From Providencia alcalifaciens (GTDB lineage: Bacteria; Pseudomonadota; Gammaproteobacteria; Enterobacterales; Enterobacteriaceae): a stretch of 64,000 nt of DNA. Shown one piece after another: positions 1 to 8,382 of this stretch (positions within the stretch are counted from its first letter, which is position 1; every line of letters starts with the position of its first letter). The stretch lies in the NCBI GenBank assembly GCA_025961275.1, contig JAOQNJ010000001.1, positions 2,935,353 to 2,999,352 of the forward strand. Direction: 5' to 3'. Made by a program: the position numbers and the translations under genes. The notes beneath the pieces were generated by a model. That model was not told the DNA's origin. It made no database searches and saw nothing but the letters and a program-made list of their open reading frames with translations.

Positions 1-1
1 G

Positions 2-301
2 CATATTTCATCGCTGTCTAACAGTTACGTTGAAGATCCTCATAAAGTTGTTAAAGCAGGTGATATCGTTAAAGTAAAAGTAATTGATGTTGATATCTCA
101 CGTAAACGTATTGCACTGACTATGCGTCTAGATGAACAGCCGGGTGATACAAATAGCTCACCACGTCGTTCTGACAATCAACAAGATAAAAATCCGCGTA
201 AAACTCAACAGCGTGACATGTCACGAAAAAATAACTCATCGTTATCAAATAATAGTGCGATGGGTGATGCTTTAGCGGCAGCATTTGGTAAAAAACGTTA
301 A
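2..301 (+). CDS. tex: Tex-family RNA-binding protein, C-terminal end (partial)
   Basis: The gene enters from the left edge and ends in TAA. The visible 99 residues begin inside an S1 RNA-binding domain (residues around [20 protein letters not shown] are the closing strands of an S1 fold). A low-complexity, basic, Asn/Gln/Arg-rich tail follows, ending in [10 protein letters not shown]. Tex is a large cytoplasmic nucleic-acid-binding protein with a C-terminal S1 domain, and tex lies just upstream of feoABC in E. coli and relatives, so domain and position agree. Only the end is present, so nothing can be said about the catalytic-like YqgF or HhH parts. Confidence 0.85.
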   Translation, partial: HISSLSNSYVEDPHKVVKAGDIVKVKVIDVDISRKRIALTMRLDEQPGDTNSSPRRSDNQQDKNPRKTQQRDMSRKNNSSLSNNSAMGDALAAAFGKKR

Positions 302-306
302 TAATC

Positions 307-347
307 AATGCCTCGTTGTCATACTGATTTTTTGATGACGAGGCATT
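307..347 (+). terminator. Hairpin downstream of tex
   Basis: AATGCCTCGT...ACGAGGCATT forms a long stem with a small internal irregularity and a T-rich loop, 5 bases after the tex stop. There is no clean U-tract after the stem, so it may be a weak terminator or a 3' end stabiliser. Confidence 0.5.
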
Positions 348-590
348 GCAAATTAATAGCCAAAAAGATTATTAAAGATTCATTTTTCGTAAAATGAAAA
401 ACATCCGAAACAATCTAAACGACATACATTGAATGAGGCTATTTTTTTGATACTTCACTACACCATTATTCAACCCACCAACATCCAAGATAACTTAGTT
501 GCAGCCACATCATTACAGATTGAAAAATGCTGCGAATATTGTTTCTTCCGCTTATCTTTATCCCAGAACTATCGCTAACCCCTCTTTTAG

Positions 591-604
591 TTGATCCACA
601 TCAA
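591..604 (+). promoter_or_regulatory. FNR binding site upstream of feoABC
   Basis: TTGATCCACATCAA is an exact match to the FNR consensus TTGAT-N4-ATCAA. It lies 166 bp upstream of the chosen feoA start. FNR activates feoABC under anaerobiosis in E. coli, so position and target fit. The box sits between CCTCTTTT (581-588) and AAAAGAGG (619-626), an inverted repeat of unknown meaning. Confidence 0.75.
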
Positions 605-727
605 TTCAATTTGACCAAAAAAGAGGCTAAATATAACGAATAGTTGATGATTATAATTCTCATTATTAATTAGATTTATTTCTATTTACCACAGGCGTTC
701 GCTTGTAATATGGCAGTTATAAACAAT

Positions 728-746
728 AATTATCAATGTTATTATC
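728..746 (+). promoter_or_regulatory. Probable Fur box before feoA
   Basis: AATTATCAATGTTATTATC matches the 19-base Fur consensus at 12 of 19 positions (counted by hand) and contains two ATTATCA-type half sites (729-735 and 741-747). It lies about 25 bases before the feoA start. Fur repression of feo is established in E. coli; the site itself is inferred from similarity. Confidence 0.55.
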
Positions 747-769
747 ACTTACGATAAATGGAAGGCACC

Positions 770-1000
770 ATGCCACTACTTCCTCAACGCAGTTATAAAA
801 TACTTGGCTTCTCACCTGAGATAAATCCAGCTTATCGACAAAAACTGCTCTCTCTTGGTTTATTGCCGGGCGCCATTTTTAAAGTGGTACGCTTTGCCCC
901 ATTAGGCGACCCAATACAGATTGAAACTCACCGAGTTAGCTTAGTTCTCCGAAAAAAAGATTTAGCTCTACTCAATCTTGATGAAGCTACATCTGCTTAA
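770..1000 (+). CDS. feoA: Ferrous iron transport protein A
   Basis: 76-residue SH3-like cytoplasmic protein, almost the same length as E. coli FeoA (75). The middle ([17 protein letters not shown] and [10 protein letters not shown]) and the end ([15 protein letters not shown]-like) are strongly conserved. It works with FeoB in Fe(II) uptake. The ATG at 770 is chosen over the in-frame ATG at 758 because GGAAGG lies just before it and the N-terminus then aligns with known FeoA. It is the first gene of feoABC, preceded by FNR and Fur-like sites. Confidence 0.93.
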   Translation: MPLLPQRSYKILGFSPEINPAYRQKLLSLGLLPGAIFKVVRFAPLGDPIQIETHRVSLVLRKKDLALLNLDEATSA

Positions 1001-1055
1001 CGCCGCGTGTTGCTGTACCAAGTAGCTATTTTTATTTTTACTATTGGTAAACACT

Positions 1056-3377
1056 ATGAAACCATTAACTATCGGCTTGATTGGCAACCCTAATGCCGGT
1101 AAAACGACTCTATTCAACCAATTAACTGGCTCTCGTCAACGAGTAGGTAACTGGGCTGGTGTCACCGTTGAAAGAAAAGTCGGGCGTTTTAATACCCCAG
1201 ATCACTACATTGAGTTGGTTGATCTACCGGGCACCTATTCGCTAACAACCATTTCAGAGCAAACATCACTTGATGAGCAGATTGCCTGCTATTTCATTTT
1301 GAGTGGTGAAGCCGATATGTTAATTAACGTCGTGGATGCCTCTAACTTAGAGCGTAACCTCTACCTGACACTGCAATTGGTGGAGCTCGGCGTACCCTGT
1401 ATCGTCGCACTCAATATGCTAGATATCGCCGAAAGCCAGAATATCCAGATTGATGTCGAAAAACTTCAACAACAACTTGGTTGCCCTGTCATTCCATTAG
1501 TTTCAACCCGTGCAACAGGGATTGATAAACTCAGACACGCCATTGATAGCAATCCACAAAACAATATGCAGGCACTGGTTGAATACCCTGCAGCTTTGTT
1601 GCAAGAAGTAGATTCGTTATCCGAAAAAATTTCTATACAACAATTTAGTCTACAGCAGCGCCGCTGGTTGGCTCTACAAATTCTTGAAGGTGATATCTAT
1701 AGCAGACAACGTGCGAATATCACGCTAGAGCAACTCCACGAGACACAGCAAAATTTAAAAACAAGTTTAAATGAAGAACCTGAGCTGTTAATTGCTGATG
1801 CGCGTTATCAGTCAATTGCCGCTATCTGTGATAAAGCGATAAATAATAGCACCGCAAAACCTAATCAGCTCACACAATCCCTTGATAAGTTCATTCTTAA
1901 TCGCTGGCTAGGTGTGCCTATTTTCTTATTTGTCATGTACTTGATGTTCGTCTTGGCAATTAATATTGGTGGTGCTCTGCAACCTTTCTTTGAAGGTGCT
2001 TCTGAAGCTATCTTTATCCATGGGATCCAGTGGCTGGGAGCTTACTTTAGTTTCCCTGATTGGCTAACAGTATTCCTTGCTCAAGGTATTGGTGGCGGTA
2101 TTAATACCGTGCTACCACTGGTACCACAAATCGGCATGATGTATCTATTTTTATCTATCTTGGAAGACTCTGGCTATATGGCGCGTGCGGCTTTCGTGAT
2201 GGATAGATTAATGCAGGCGCTAGGATTACCCGGTAAATCATTCGTTCCGTTAATCGTTGGGTTTGGCTGTAATGTACCGTCTATCATGGGAGCACGGACA
2301 CTTGATGCACCTCGTGAACGTTTGATTACCGTCTTGATGGCTCCATTTATGTCCTGCGGTGCAAGACTCGCAATCTTTGCTGTTTTTGCGGCAGCATTCT
2401 TTGGTAAAAGCGGCGCAAGCATTGTGTTCTCTCTCTATCTACTCGGGATAGTGGTCGCCATTTTAACGGGTCTGTTACTCAAACATACTTTAATGCGCGG
2501 TGAAGCTTCTCCATTTGTGATGGAGTTACCGGTTTACCATGTACCACATCTCAAAACGTTGCTCATCCAAACTTGGCAGCGCTTGAAAGGTTTTGTGCTC
2601 CGTGCAGGTAAAGTCATTGTTATCGCAAGTATGTTTATTGGTGCATTAAATAGCTTCTCACTATCAGGTAATCCCGTTGATAACATTAATGATTCTGCCC
2701 TTGCGTCCGTCAGTAAAGTGATCACCCCTGTATTAAAACCGATTGGTGTTCATGAAGATAACTGGCAAGCCACCGTAGGTTTAATTACGGGAGCAATGGC
2801 TAAAGAAGTGGTCGTCGGGACATTGAATACCCTCTACACTGCAGAAAGCATCATTAATGAACCTTTTGATGCAGAATCATTTAATCTGTTAGATGAGCTG
2901 GAAGATGCAGTGACAGAAACATGGGATAGCCTAAAAGAAACGTTAACTCTCAGTGCGCTGTCTAACCCTATCGAAGCAAGTAAAGGGGATGGGGAAATGG
3001 AATCTGGCTCAATGGGGACAATGGCAACGAAATTTGGCTCTGGTATCGCGGCTTATAGCTACCTAATCTTTGTTCTGCTGTATGTGCCTTGTGTGTCAGT
3101 GATGGGCGCAATTGCTCGCGAAACCAATAAAGGATGGATGACCTTCTCTATCCTATGGGGTTTAAATGTGGCATATAGCCTTGCGGCTCTGTTCTATCAG
3201 ACCGCAACTTTTAGTGAGCATCCACAAAGCAGTTTGATTACAATTGTGGCCGTTATCCTGTTTAATATTGTGCTGTTTGCCTTACTACGCCGGATGCGTA
3301 GCAGAGTGACACTCAATCTTAAAAGCCCTACTGCAAGTCAATGTTCCGGCTGTTCAGATAATAAAGCCTGCCATTAA
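1056..3377 (+). CDS. feoB: Ferrous iron permease FeoB
   Basis: 773-residue inner-membrane Fe(II) transporter with an N-terminal G domain. Motifs counted from the ATG at 1056: G1 GNPNAGKT at 10-17, a G2 threonine near 37, G3 DLPG at 56-59, G4 NMLD at 120-123. The helical guanine-dissociation region follows, then two Gate domains with many membrane segments (GFGCNVPSIMGARTL and YSYLIFVLLYVPCVSVMG are typical). The tail has CSGCSDNKACH, a cysteine cluster known in gammaproteobacterial FeoB. A TTG at 1044 could extend the frame by 4 residues, but the ATG matches the family start (MKPLTIGLIG). It lies between feoA and feoC, 11 bases before feoC, so one operon is likely. Confidence 0.96.
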   Translation: MKPLTIGLIGNPNAGKTTLFNQLTGSRQRVGNWAGVTVERKVGRFNTPDHYIELVDLPGTYSLTTISEQTSLDEQIACYFILSGEADMLINVVDASNLERNLYLTLQLVELGVPCIVALNMLDIAESQNIQIDVEKLQQQLGCPVIPLVSTRATGIDKLRHAIDSNPQNNMQALVEYPAALLQEVDSLSEKISIQQFSLQQRRWLALQILEGDIYSRQRANITLEQLHETQQNLKTSLNEEPELLIADARYQSIAAICDKAINNSTAKPNQLTQSLDKFILNRWLGVPIFLFVMYLMFVLAINIGGALQPFFEGASEAIFIHGIQWLGAYFSFPDWLTVFLAQGIGGGINTVLPLVPQIGMMYLFLSILEDSGYMARAAFVMDRLMQALGLPGKSFVPLIVGFGCNVPSIMGARTLDAPRERLITVLMAPFMSCGARLAIFAVFAAAFFGKSGASIVFSLYLLGIVVAILTGLLLKHTLMRGEASPFVMELPVYHVPHLKTLLIQTWQRLKGFVLRAGKVIVIASMFIGALNSFSLSGNPVDNINDSALASVSKVITPVLKPIGVHEDNWQATVGLITGAMAKEVVVGTLNTLYTAESIINEPFDAESFNLLDELEDAVTETWDSLKETLTLSALSNPIEASKGDGEMESGSMGTMATKFGSGIAAYSYLIFVLLYVPCVSVMGAIARETNKGWMTFSILWGLNVAYSLAALFYQTATFSEHPQSSLITIVAVILFNIVLFALLRRMRSRVTLNLKSPTASQCSGCSDNKACH

Positions 3378-3388
3378 GGAAATTAGCT

Positions 3389-3622
3389 ATGATCAGCTTG
3401 CTACAAATCAGAGATTTAATTGCACTGTATGGGCAAGCTGACATTGACTTACTGAGTGAACAGCTAAAAGCACCAAAACCCTTAATTCAAGCAATGATTG
3501 ATAAGCTCGTCTCAATGGGTAAATTAGAAGAAGTCGACTTCAGTGCCTGTTTAACAGGCACCAGTTGCAAAAGCTGCCCTGAAGGTACTAACTGTGCTCA
3601 TCACATCTATAAAATCAAATAA
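3389..3622 (+). CDS. feoC: FeoC, winged-helix protein with cysteine cluster
   Basis: 77 residues. The first 50 form a winged-helix-like region (LLQIRDLIALYGQADIDLLSE). Four cysteines follow at residues 54, 60, 63 and 69, the arrangement reported to hold an Fe-S cluster in FeoC. FeoC binds the FeoB cytoplasmic domain and affects its stability. An AAGGA ribosome site lies 10 bases before the ATG. It is the last gene of the feo operon; bioH converges on it from the right. Confidence 0.9.
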   Translation: MISLLQIRDLIALYGQADIDLLSEQLKAPKPLIQAMIDKLVSMGKLEEVDFSACLTGTSCKSCPEGTNCAHHIYKIK

Positions 3623-3682
3623 TTAACTAATAATACAATAAGTTATAATTTGAATTACTCATATTCAACTATTGATTCAAAA

Positions 3683-4462
3683 TCACTCTTCAAGACGTGC
3701 TAGAAAATCGAGTAAATACTCACAGAATTCATCCGGATGAGAAATAAATGGTGCATGTGCACCATGACGCATCACCACCGAAGGGGAATGTGGATACAAA
3801 TCATCAAGCAAAGTAGCGACTTTACGCGGTACTAGTCCATCTAAATAACCATAAATACGTAGAAATGGGACAGTTAATCCTTTTAGCTCATCACGTAAAT
3901 CGACAATACGTAATATTTCGAGTCCCGCATTGAGTATTTCAACTTTAGGCATCGGTTGCTCTAAAACTACTGATTTTAGTAGCTTGGCATCACGACGCGC
4001 ACTTTCAGTACCTAATGTTTGTAACGCTAAAAAACGTTCAACCGTGCGTTGAAAGTCATTCGCGAGCTGATGCTCAAATCCCAATAGCACTTCAGACTTG
4101 ATCCCTGGCCAAATATTTTCATGTGCTTGAAAACAAGGCGATGAGGCGGTGGTAATCAATCCTTTTATCTGTTTAGGATGGTCAAGGGCAAGGCGACTCG
4201 CCACTAATCCACCTAATGACCAACCGAGCCAAATTGCATTTTTAGGGCCATACTGCCAAACCGTATCTGCCATTAACTGTACATCCATGGCATCAAATCC
4301 TTGGCTGCGACCATAGCCAGGTAAGTCAACTAAGTGCAGACGAAAATGAGAAGCGACCCGAGGAATAATCGAACGCCAAACATCTGAATTCAAGCCCCAT
4401 CCGTGTAGCAACACAAGATCTTGCGAACCTTCACCTATTGTCTCCCAATATAATTGCGCCAT
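3683..4462 (-). CDS. bioH: Pimeloyl-[acyl-carrier protein] methyl ester esterase
   Basis: 259-residue alpha/beta hydrolase that removes the methyl group from pimeloyl-ACP methyl ester to end the pimelate stage of biotin synthesis. The nucleophile elbow GWSLGG puts Ser at residue 82, the same number as in E. coli BioH. The acid is in [10 protein letters not shown] and the base in AHAPFISHP. The oxyanion loop is LLHGWGLN. The start is the second candidate: the frame is open to an upstream ATG at 4483, but GAGAG precedes the ATG at 4462 and the N-terminus [10 protein letters not shown] fits the family. It is divergent from gntX with a 33-base gap, as in E. coli. Confidence 0.94.
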   Translation of the reverse strand: MAQLYWETIGEGSQDLVLLHGWGLNSDVWRSIIPRVASHFRLHLVDLPGYGRSQGFDAMDVQLMADTVWQYGPKNAIWLGWSLGGLVASRLALDHPKQIKGLITTASSPCFQAHENIWPGIKSEVLLGFEHQLANDFQRTVERFLALQTLGTESARRDAKLLKSVVLEQPMPKVEILNAGLEILRIVDLRDELKGLTVPFLRIYGYLDGLVPRKVATLLDDLYPHSPSVVMRHGAHAPFISHPDEFCEYLLDFLARLEE

Positions 4463-4495
4463 GGTTACACTCTCTTTTTTCATTGGAATATGCTT

Positions 4496-5179
4496 ATGCT
4501 ATCAATCGAAGGTGCTTGTTGGCTATGCCACCAGCCCTTAAAATTAATGAGCCAAGGGATTTGCTCTTTTTGCCTAAAAAGCTTACCACTAATGTCACAC
4601 TGCTGCCCACGTTGTGCATTACCTTCCGAACAGAACGACATTATGTGTGGCCGCTGTTTAAAACAGCCACCAGCTTGGCAAAGGCTAGTGACGGTGACGC
4701 CTTATCAGGCACCTTTACGCAAATTGATTCATCGATATAAATTTAATTCTCAGCCCCAACTGGCCTTTGCACTTGCCAGAATATTTGTTTTACACTGGCT
4801 AAATGACTATCGCCAAATGCGCTGGCCAAAGCCAGATATGATAGTGACTATTCCTCTGCATCCTAATCGGTTATGGCGGCGTGGATTTGATCATGTGGCT
4901 TTTATAGGTGAATATTTAGCCTGCTGGTTAAATATAGCCTATTCACGAAATTCATTATTGCGTACACGTGATACACTGACTCAAATAACATTAAAACGTA
5001 AATACCGTCACAGCAACCTGAATGGCGCATTTACTCTAGCAACATCCGTAACAGGGCGACAGGTCGCCATTTTAGATGACGTCATTACCACTGGGGCAAC
5101 CATGCAAGCCGCCGCACAATTGCTAATTTGTGCGGGTGTACGGACAGTAGATGCTTGGTCTGTATGCCGTACCTTGTAG
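4496..5179 (+). CDS. gntX: ComF-family amidophosphoribosyltransferase-like protein GntX
   Basis: 227 residues. The N-terminus has a zinc-ribbon-like set of CxxC pairs (CWLCHQP, CSFC, CPRC, CGRC). A phosphoribosyltransferase-type domain follows, with the PRPP motif in [13 protein letters not shown] near the C-terminus. ComF proteins are linked to DNA uptake in competent bacteria; in E. coli this family has been tied to use of DNA as a nutrient. The ATG at 4496 gives [11 protein letters not shown], which lines up residue for residue with the E. coli start; ATGs at 4454 and 4490 are possible. TTGGAA serves as ribosome site. Confidence 0.9.
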   Translation: MLSIEGACWLCHQPLKLMSQGICSFCLKSLPLMSHCCPRCALPSEQNDIMCGRCLKQPPAWQRLVTVTPYQAPLRKLIHRYKFNSQPQLAFALARIFVLHWLNDYRQMRWPKPDMIVTIPLHPNRLWRRGFDHVAFIGEYLACWLNIAYSRNSLLRTRDTLTQITLKRKYRHSNLNGAFTLATSVTGRQVAILDDVITTGATMQAAAQLLICAGVRTVDAWSVCRTL

Positions 5180-5269
5180 GATCGGGGTAAATGAGCGTAT
5201 TATAACCAACTGAAGCACTCAACTATGTATTGAGCATATTTATTGAGCAGGTTTAATTGAGTACACATT

Positions 5270-5848
5270 ATGATTAATATTACTGAAGCAGCACAGACTC
5301 ATTTTTCCAAATTGTTGGAAAACCAAGAGCCAGGAACCCAAATTCGTGTGTTCGTTATCAACCCTGGTACCCCATCTGCTGAGTGTGGCGTTTCTTACTG
5401 CCCACCAGATGCCGTTGAAGCAACAGACCAAGTGTTAAAATTTGAGCTTTTATCTGCTTATGTAGATGAAATCAGCGCGCCATTCTTAGATGACGCTGAA
5501 ATTGATTTTGTGACTGACCAATTAGGTTCACAGCTCACGCTTAAAGCACCTAACGCTAAAATGCGTAAAGTCTCAAGTGATGCTCCGCTTATCGAACGCG
5601 TTGAGTATGTTTTACAATCACAAATTAACCCTCAATTAGCTGGCCATGGTGGTAAAGTATCACTAATGGAAATCACTGATGAAGGCTTTGCTATTTTGCA
5701 ATTCGGTGGTGGTTGTAATGGTTGTTCAATGGTCGATGTAACACTAAAAGAAGGTATTGAAAAAGAGCTTCTGAAAATGTTCGAAGGCGAGTTAAAAGGG
5801 GTTAAAGACCTCACTGAACACCAACGCGGTGAGCACTCGTTCTACTAA
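5270..5848 (+). CDS. nfuA: Fe/S biogenesis protein NfuA
   Basis: 192 residues. The N-terminal degenerate A-type scaffold domain (about 1-100) has lost the classical cysteines. The C-terminal Nfu domain carries the cluster-binding CNGC at 149-152, the same numbers as E. coli NfuA. It carries 4Fe-4S clusters to client enzymes, especially under iron limitation or oxidative stress. It is single, with its own terminator at 5887. The position after gntX is the normal Enterobacterales order. Confidence 0.96.
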   Translation: MINITEAAQTHFSKLLENQEPGTQIRVFVINPGTPSAECGVSYCPPDAVEATDQVLKFELLSAYVDEISAPFLDDAEIDFVTDQLGSQLTLKAPNAKMRKVSSDAPLIERVEYVLQSQINPQLAGHGGKVSLMEITDEGFAILQFGGGCNGCSMVDVTLKEGIEKELLKMFEGELKGVKDLTEHQRGEHSFY

Positions 5849-5886
5849 CCGAACACCCGATTTAGCAAATATTTTGCTAATTCATC

Positions 5887-5917
5887 AGACGCCCGTATTT
5901 TGCTACGGGTGTCTTTT
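5887..5917 (+). terminator. Intrinsic terminator of nfuA
   Basis: AGACGCCCGTA / TACGGGTGTCT stem with a short TTTTGC loop, followed by a T-run. Confidence 0.85.
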
Positions 5918-5929
5918 ATTATGTAAGCG

Positions 5930-6051
5930 ACACCCGTCATATTTCAAGTTGCATGATCTATGTTGTCAATAGAGTACAATGCTTAGCGCCTCGCATGGTT
6001 ATCGGGCTGCCTTTACCTGTCTCTCCTTCATGCATCTTGAATTATTTAGGG
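5930..6051 (-). repeat. Dispersed intergenic repeat, copy D
   Basis: Read on the minus strand this about 120-base stretch begins TTCAAGATGCATGAAGG and ends ATGCAACTTGAAATATGACG. The same two ends bound a block at 31111-31230 and, more degenerate, 26671-26770; 37375-37440 has one end. It lies between nfuA and glpE and has no convincing reading frame. Confidence 0.6.
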
Positions 6052-6079
6052 CTTAATCATCTTCAACATTCGGTATTTT

Positions 6080-6403
6080 ATGGAACAATTTGAGAAGCTA
6101 GCGCCTTCAGAGGCACACCAGCACTGGGTTGATGGCACTGCCATATTAGTTGATGTGCGTGACCCACAAAGCTTTCATGCAGGGCATGTCAGTGGTGCTT
6201 TCCATTTGACAAATGAAACACTCAGTACGTTTTTAGAACAAACGGACTATGAAAAAACCATTATGGTAATGTGTTATCACGGTCATAGCAGCCAAGGCGC
6301 TGCACAATATCTGATTAATATTGGCTTCGAATCGGTTTATAGCATAAACGGTGGCTTTGAAGCTTGGTTAAGGGAATACCCACAAGCCGTTACGGCTCTT
6401 TAA
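6080..6403 (+). CDS. glpE: Thiosulfate sulfurtransferase GlpE
   Basis: 107-residue single-domain rhodanese (E. coli GlpE is 108). The active-site loop CYHGHS has the catalytic cysteine at residue 65; [10 protein letters not shown] and GGFEAW are other family signatures. It moves sulfane sulfur from thiosulfate to thiol acceptors in the cytoplasm. It is the first gene of glpEGR, 16 bases before glpG. Its link to glycerol metabolism is by operon only. Confidence 0.94.
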   Translation: MEQFEKLAPSEAHQHWVDGTAILVDVRDPQSFHAGHVSGAFHLTNETLSTFLEQTDYEKTIMVMCYHGHSSQGAAQYLINIGFESVYSINGGFEAWLREYPQAVTAL

Positions 6404-6419
6404 GTGAGAAAATCCAACC

Positions 6420-7265
6420 ATGATCCATATTGTTTCATTTGCAAATCCGAGAATGGCCCAAGCATTTGTCGATTATATGGCAAGCCAACATATTCAATTA
6501 GAAATACGCTCCATCCCACAGCAGCAACAAGTTGAGCTTTGGCTAAATGATGAACAACATCTCGCACGAGTACGTCAAGAGCTTGACCTATTTTTGCAGA
6601 ATCCATCAAATCCACGTTATACCGACGCAAGTTGGCAAGCTGGAACGACTCATACCATTTTTAAATACCGTAACTACTTCACCTTTGATAGCTTAAAACA
6701 GCGTTCAGGGCCAGTAACCATCGCCGTCATATTTATTTGTGTGGCTGTTTACTTATGGCTATCAATGACGCAGTCTTTAAATGTTTTAAACTACCTTGCT
6801 TGGCCAAGAGAAGGACAACAGTTTGAATTGTGGCGATGGTTTAGCCCTTCATTTATCCACTTCTCGCTCTCACATATTGGTTTTAACCTGGTTTTATGGT
6901 GGTTTTTAGCCAGCCAAGTTGAACGTAAGCTGGGAACAGCCAAACTCGTCACGCTATTTTTAGTCGCTGCGTTATTCTCTAATTGGGGACAATCCTTGTA
7001 TAGCGGATCTAATTTTGGTGGATTGTCTGGTGTAGTTTACGCACTCATTGGCTACGTTTGGTTAACAGGCGAACGACAACCCGAAAAAGGGATCGCTGCC
7101 CCACGCGGTTTAATGATTTTCGTAATTATCTGGCTCTTTTTGGGTTACTTCGATATTTTAGGGAATGATATTGCTAATGCCGCACATACATCAGGGTTAA
7201 TTATCGGCTTATTGATGGGATTATGGGATAATCGGCATAGTTTTAAACACCCAAGCTCCAAATAG
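6420..7265 (+). CDS. glpG: Rhomboid intramembrane serine protease GlpG
   Basis: 281 residues. The N-terminal cytoplasmic domain (about 1-90; the FANPRMAQAFVDYM start is typical) precedes six membrane segments. The catalytic Ser203 is in GGLSGVVYAL and His256 in NAAHTSG; the helix-2 region has HFSLSHIGFN. It cleaves membrane proteins within the bilayer; in related bacteria it is linked to membrane-protein quality control. The residue pair after the catalytic His is TS where E. coli has IA, a small change outside the dyad. It is the middle gene of glpEGR. Confidence 0.95.
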   Translation: MIHIVSFANPRMAQAFVDYMASQHIQLEIRSIPQQQQVELWLNDEQHLARVRQELDLFLQNPSNPRYTDASWQAGTTHTIFKYRNYFTFDSLKQRSGPVTIAVIFICVAVYLWLSMTQSLNVLNYLAWPREGQQFELWRWFSPSFIHFSLSHIGFNLVLWWFLASQVERKLGTAKLVTLFLVAALFSNWGQSLYSGSNFGGLSGVVYALIGYVWLTGERQPEKGIAAPRGLMIFVIIWLFLGYFDILGNDIANAAHTSGLIIGLLMGLWDNRHSFKHPSSK

Positions 7266-7292
7266 AATATTTTATTATTAGAGGCTAACAGC

Positions 7293-8051
7293 GTGAAACA
7301 GACCCAGAGACATGATGCAATCATTGAACTCGTTCGCCTTCAGGGCTATGTGAGTACTGAAGAACTTGTCGAGCATTTTGAGGTTAGCCCCCAAACTATC
7401 CGTCGTGACCTCAATGATCTTGCAGAACAAAACAAGATCCAGCGTCACCATGGTGGTGCCGCTCTGCCTTCTAGTTCCGTTAATGCCGCTTATCACGACC
7501 GTAAAATTATGTGGTCAGATGAAAAAGCGCGTATTGCACAACGTGTTGCAAGCCAAATCCCAGATGGTGCTACGCTATTTATTGATATCGGCACAACGCC
7601 AGAAGCGGTTGCACACGCGTTGGTTAATCATAAAAATCTTCGCGTCGTTACCAATAACCTTAATGTTGCGACATTATTAATGGCAAAAGAAGATTTTCGA
7701 TTAATTCTAGCGGGGGGGGAAGTACGTTCACGTGATGGTGGTATTGTTGGTGAAGCGACGCTCGATTTTATTTCTCAATTCCGATTAGACTATGGCATTT
7801 TGGGTATCAGTGGTATCGATATGGATGGCTCTCTACTTGAGTTCGATTACCATGAAGTCCGAACTAAACGTGCAATTATCGAAAACTCACGCTGCGTCAT
7901 GCTAGTGACTGACCATTCAAAATTTGGCCGAAATGCAATGGTTAATCTAGGTAACATGAATCTGATTGATTACTTATTTACCGATAAGCAACCACCAGAC
8001 AGCATTCAAAAAGTCATTGATCAACACAATGTTCAATTAGAGCTGTGCTAA
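7293..8051 (+). CDS. glpR: Glycerol-3-phosphate regulon repressor
   Basis: 252-residue DeoR-family repressor. The N-terminal HTH (LVEHFEVSPQTIRRDLNDLAE, about 20-45) is followed by a DeoRC sensor domain. It represses glpD and other glp genes and is released by glycerol 3-phosphate. The gene is intact here. It carries a run of eight G at 7712-7719, encoding Ala-Gly-Gly-Glu, a likely slippage point. GlpR-type operators lie upstream of glpD, so the two genes probably form a local circuit. Confidence 0.94.
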   Translation: MKQTQRHDAIIELVRLQGYVSTEELVEHFEVSPQTIRRDLNDLAEQNKIQRHHGGAALPSSSVNAAYHDRKIMWSDEKARIAQRVASQIPDGATLFIDIGTTPEAVAHALVNHKNLRVVTNNLNVATLLMAKEDFRLILAGGEVRSRDGGIVGEATLDFISQFRLDYGILGISGIDMDGSLLEFDYHEVRTKRAIIENSRCVMLVTDHSKFGRNAMVNLGNMNLIDYLFTDKQPPDSIQKVIDQHNVQLELC

Positions 8052-8078
8052 CTATATAGCTATTTATAAGCACATCCC

Positions 8079-8104
8079 ATGGTGGTAGCCTCTGCTACCA
8101 CCAT
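8079..8104 (+). terminator. Hairpin after glpR
   Basis: Perfect 11-bp stem ATGGTGGTAGC / GCTACCACCAT with a 4-base loop, 27 bases after the glpR stop. Only a weak T-rich stretch follows. Confidence 0.65.
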
Positions 8105-8255
8105 ACTGTTTCTCCCCAATTGTTATCAGCTGATCCCACTCTCTTTTCATTCCCATTTTCTCCTATTGTTCCATTCACAATAATTTTTCGTTAATGCTCG
8201 AACCTGATCATTTGTAAAAATAAACACACGATAAGTAGGGTTATTGAAAATAAAT

Positions 8256-8271
8256 TGTTACCTATATCACG
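8256..8271 (+). promoter_or_regulatory. Possible CRP site upstream of glpD
   Basis: TGTTA-CCTATA-TCACG matches the CRP half-sites TGTGA-N6-TCACA at 8 of 10 positions. glpD is cAMP-CRP activated in E. coli. It is about 110 bases before the ATG. Confidence 0.45.
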
Positions 8272-8329
8272 CAGTTGTTGTTTTTTTTTGATTAATAGTT
8301 GGCATAGTAATCGATTTTGATTACAATCA

Positions 8330-8370
8330 AATGAGCGAAAACGAACATTATTGAAAGCGTTTCGAACATC
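8330..8370 (+). promoter_or_regulatory. GlpR operators in the glpD promoter
   Basis: AATGAGCGAAAACGAACATT (8330-8349) matches the GlpR consensus WATGTTCGWTAWCGAACATW except for two bases in the left half. A second right half site CGAACATC follows at 8363-8370, with a poor left partner. Two spaced operators just before the gene fit known glpD control. Confidence 0.7.
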
Positions 8371-8382
8371 TCAGGGGGATGC

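Noticed and set aside
2174-2725. Minus-strand open frames within feoB
   Set aside because: Antisense shadows of a strongly conserved gene, no ribosome site or family resemblance.
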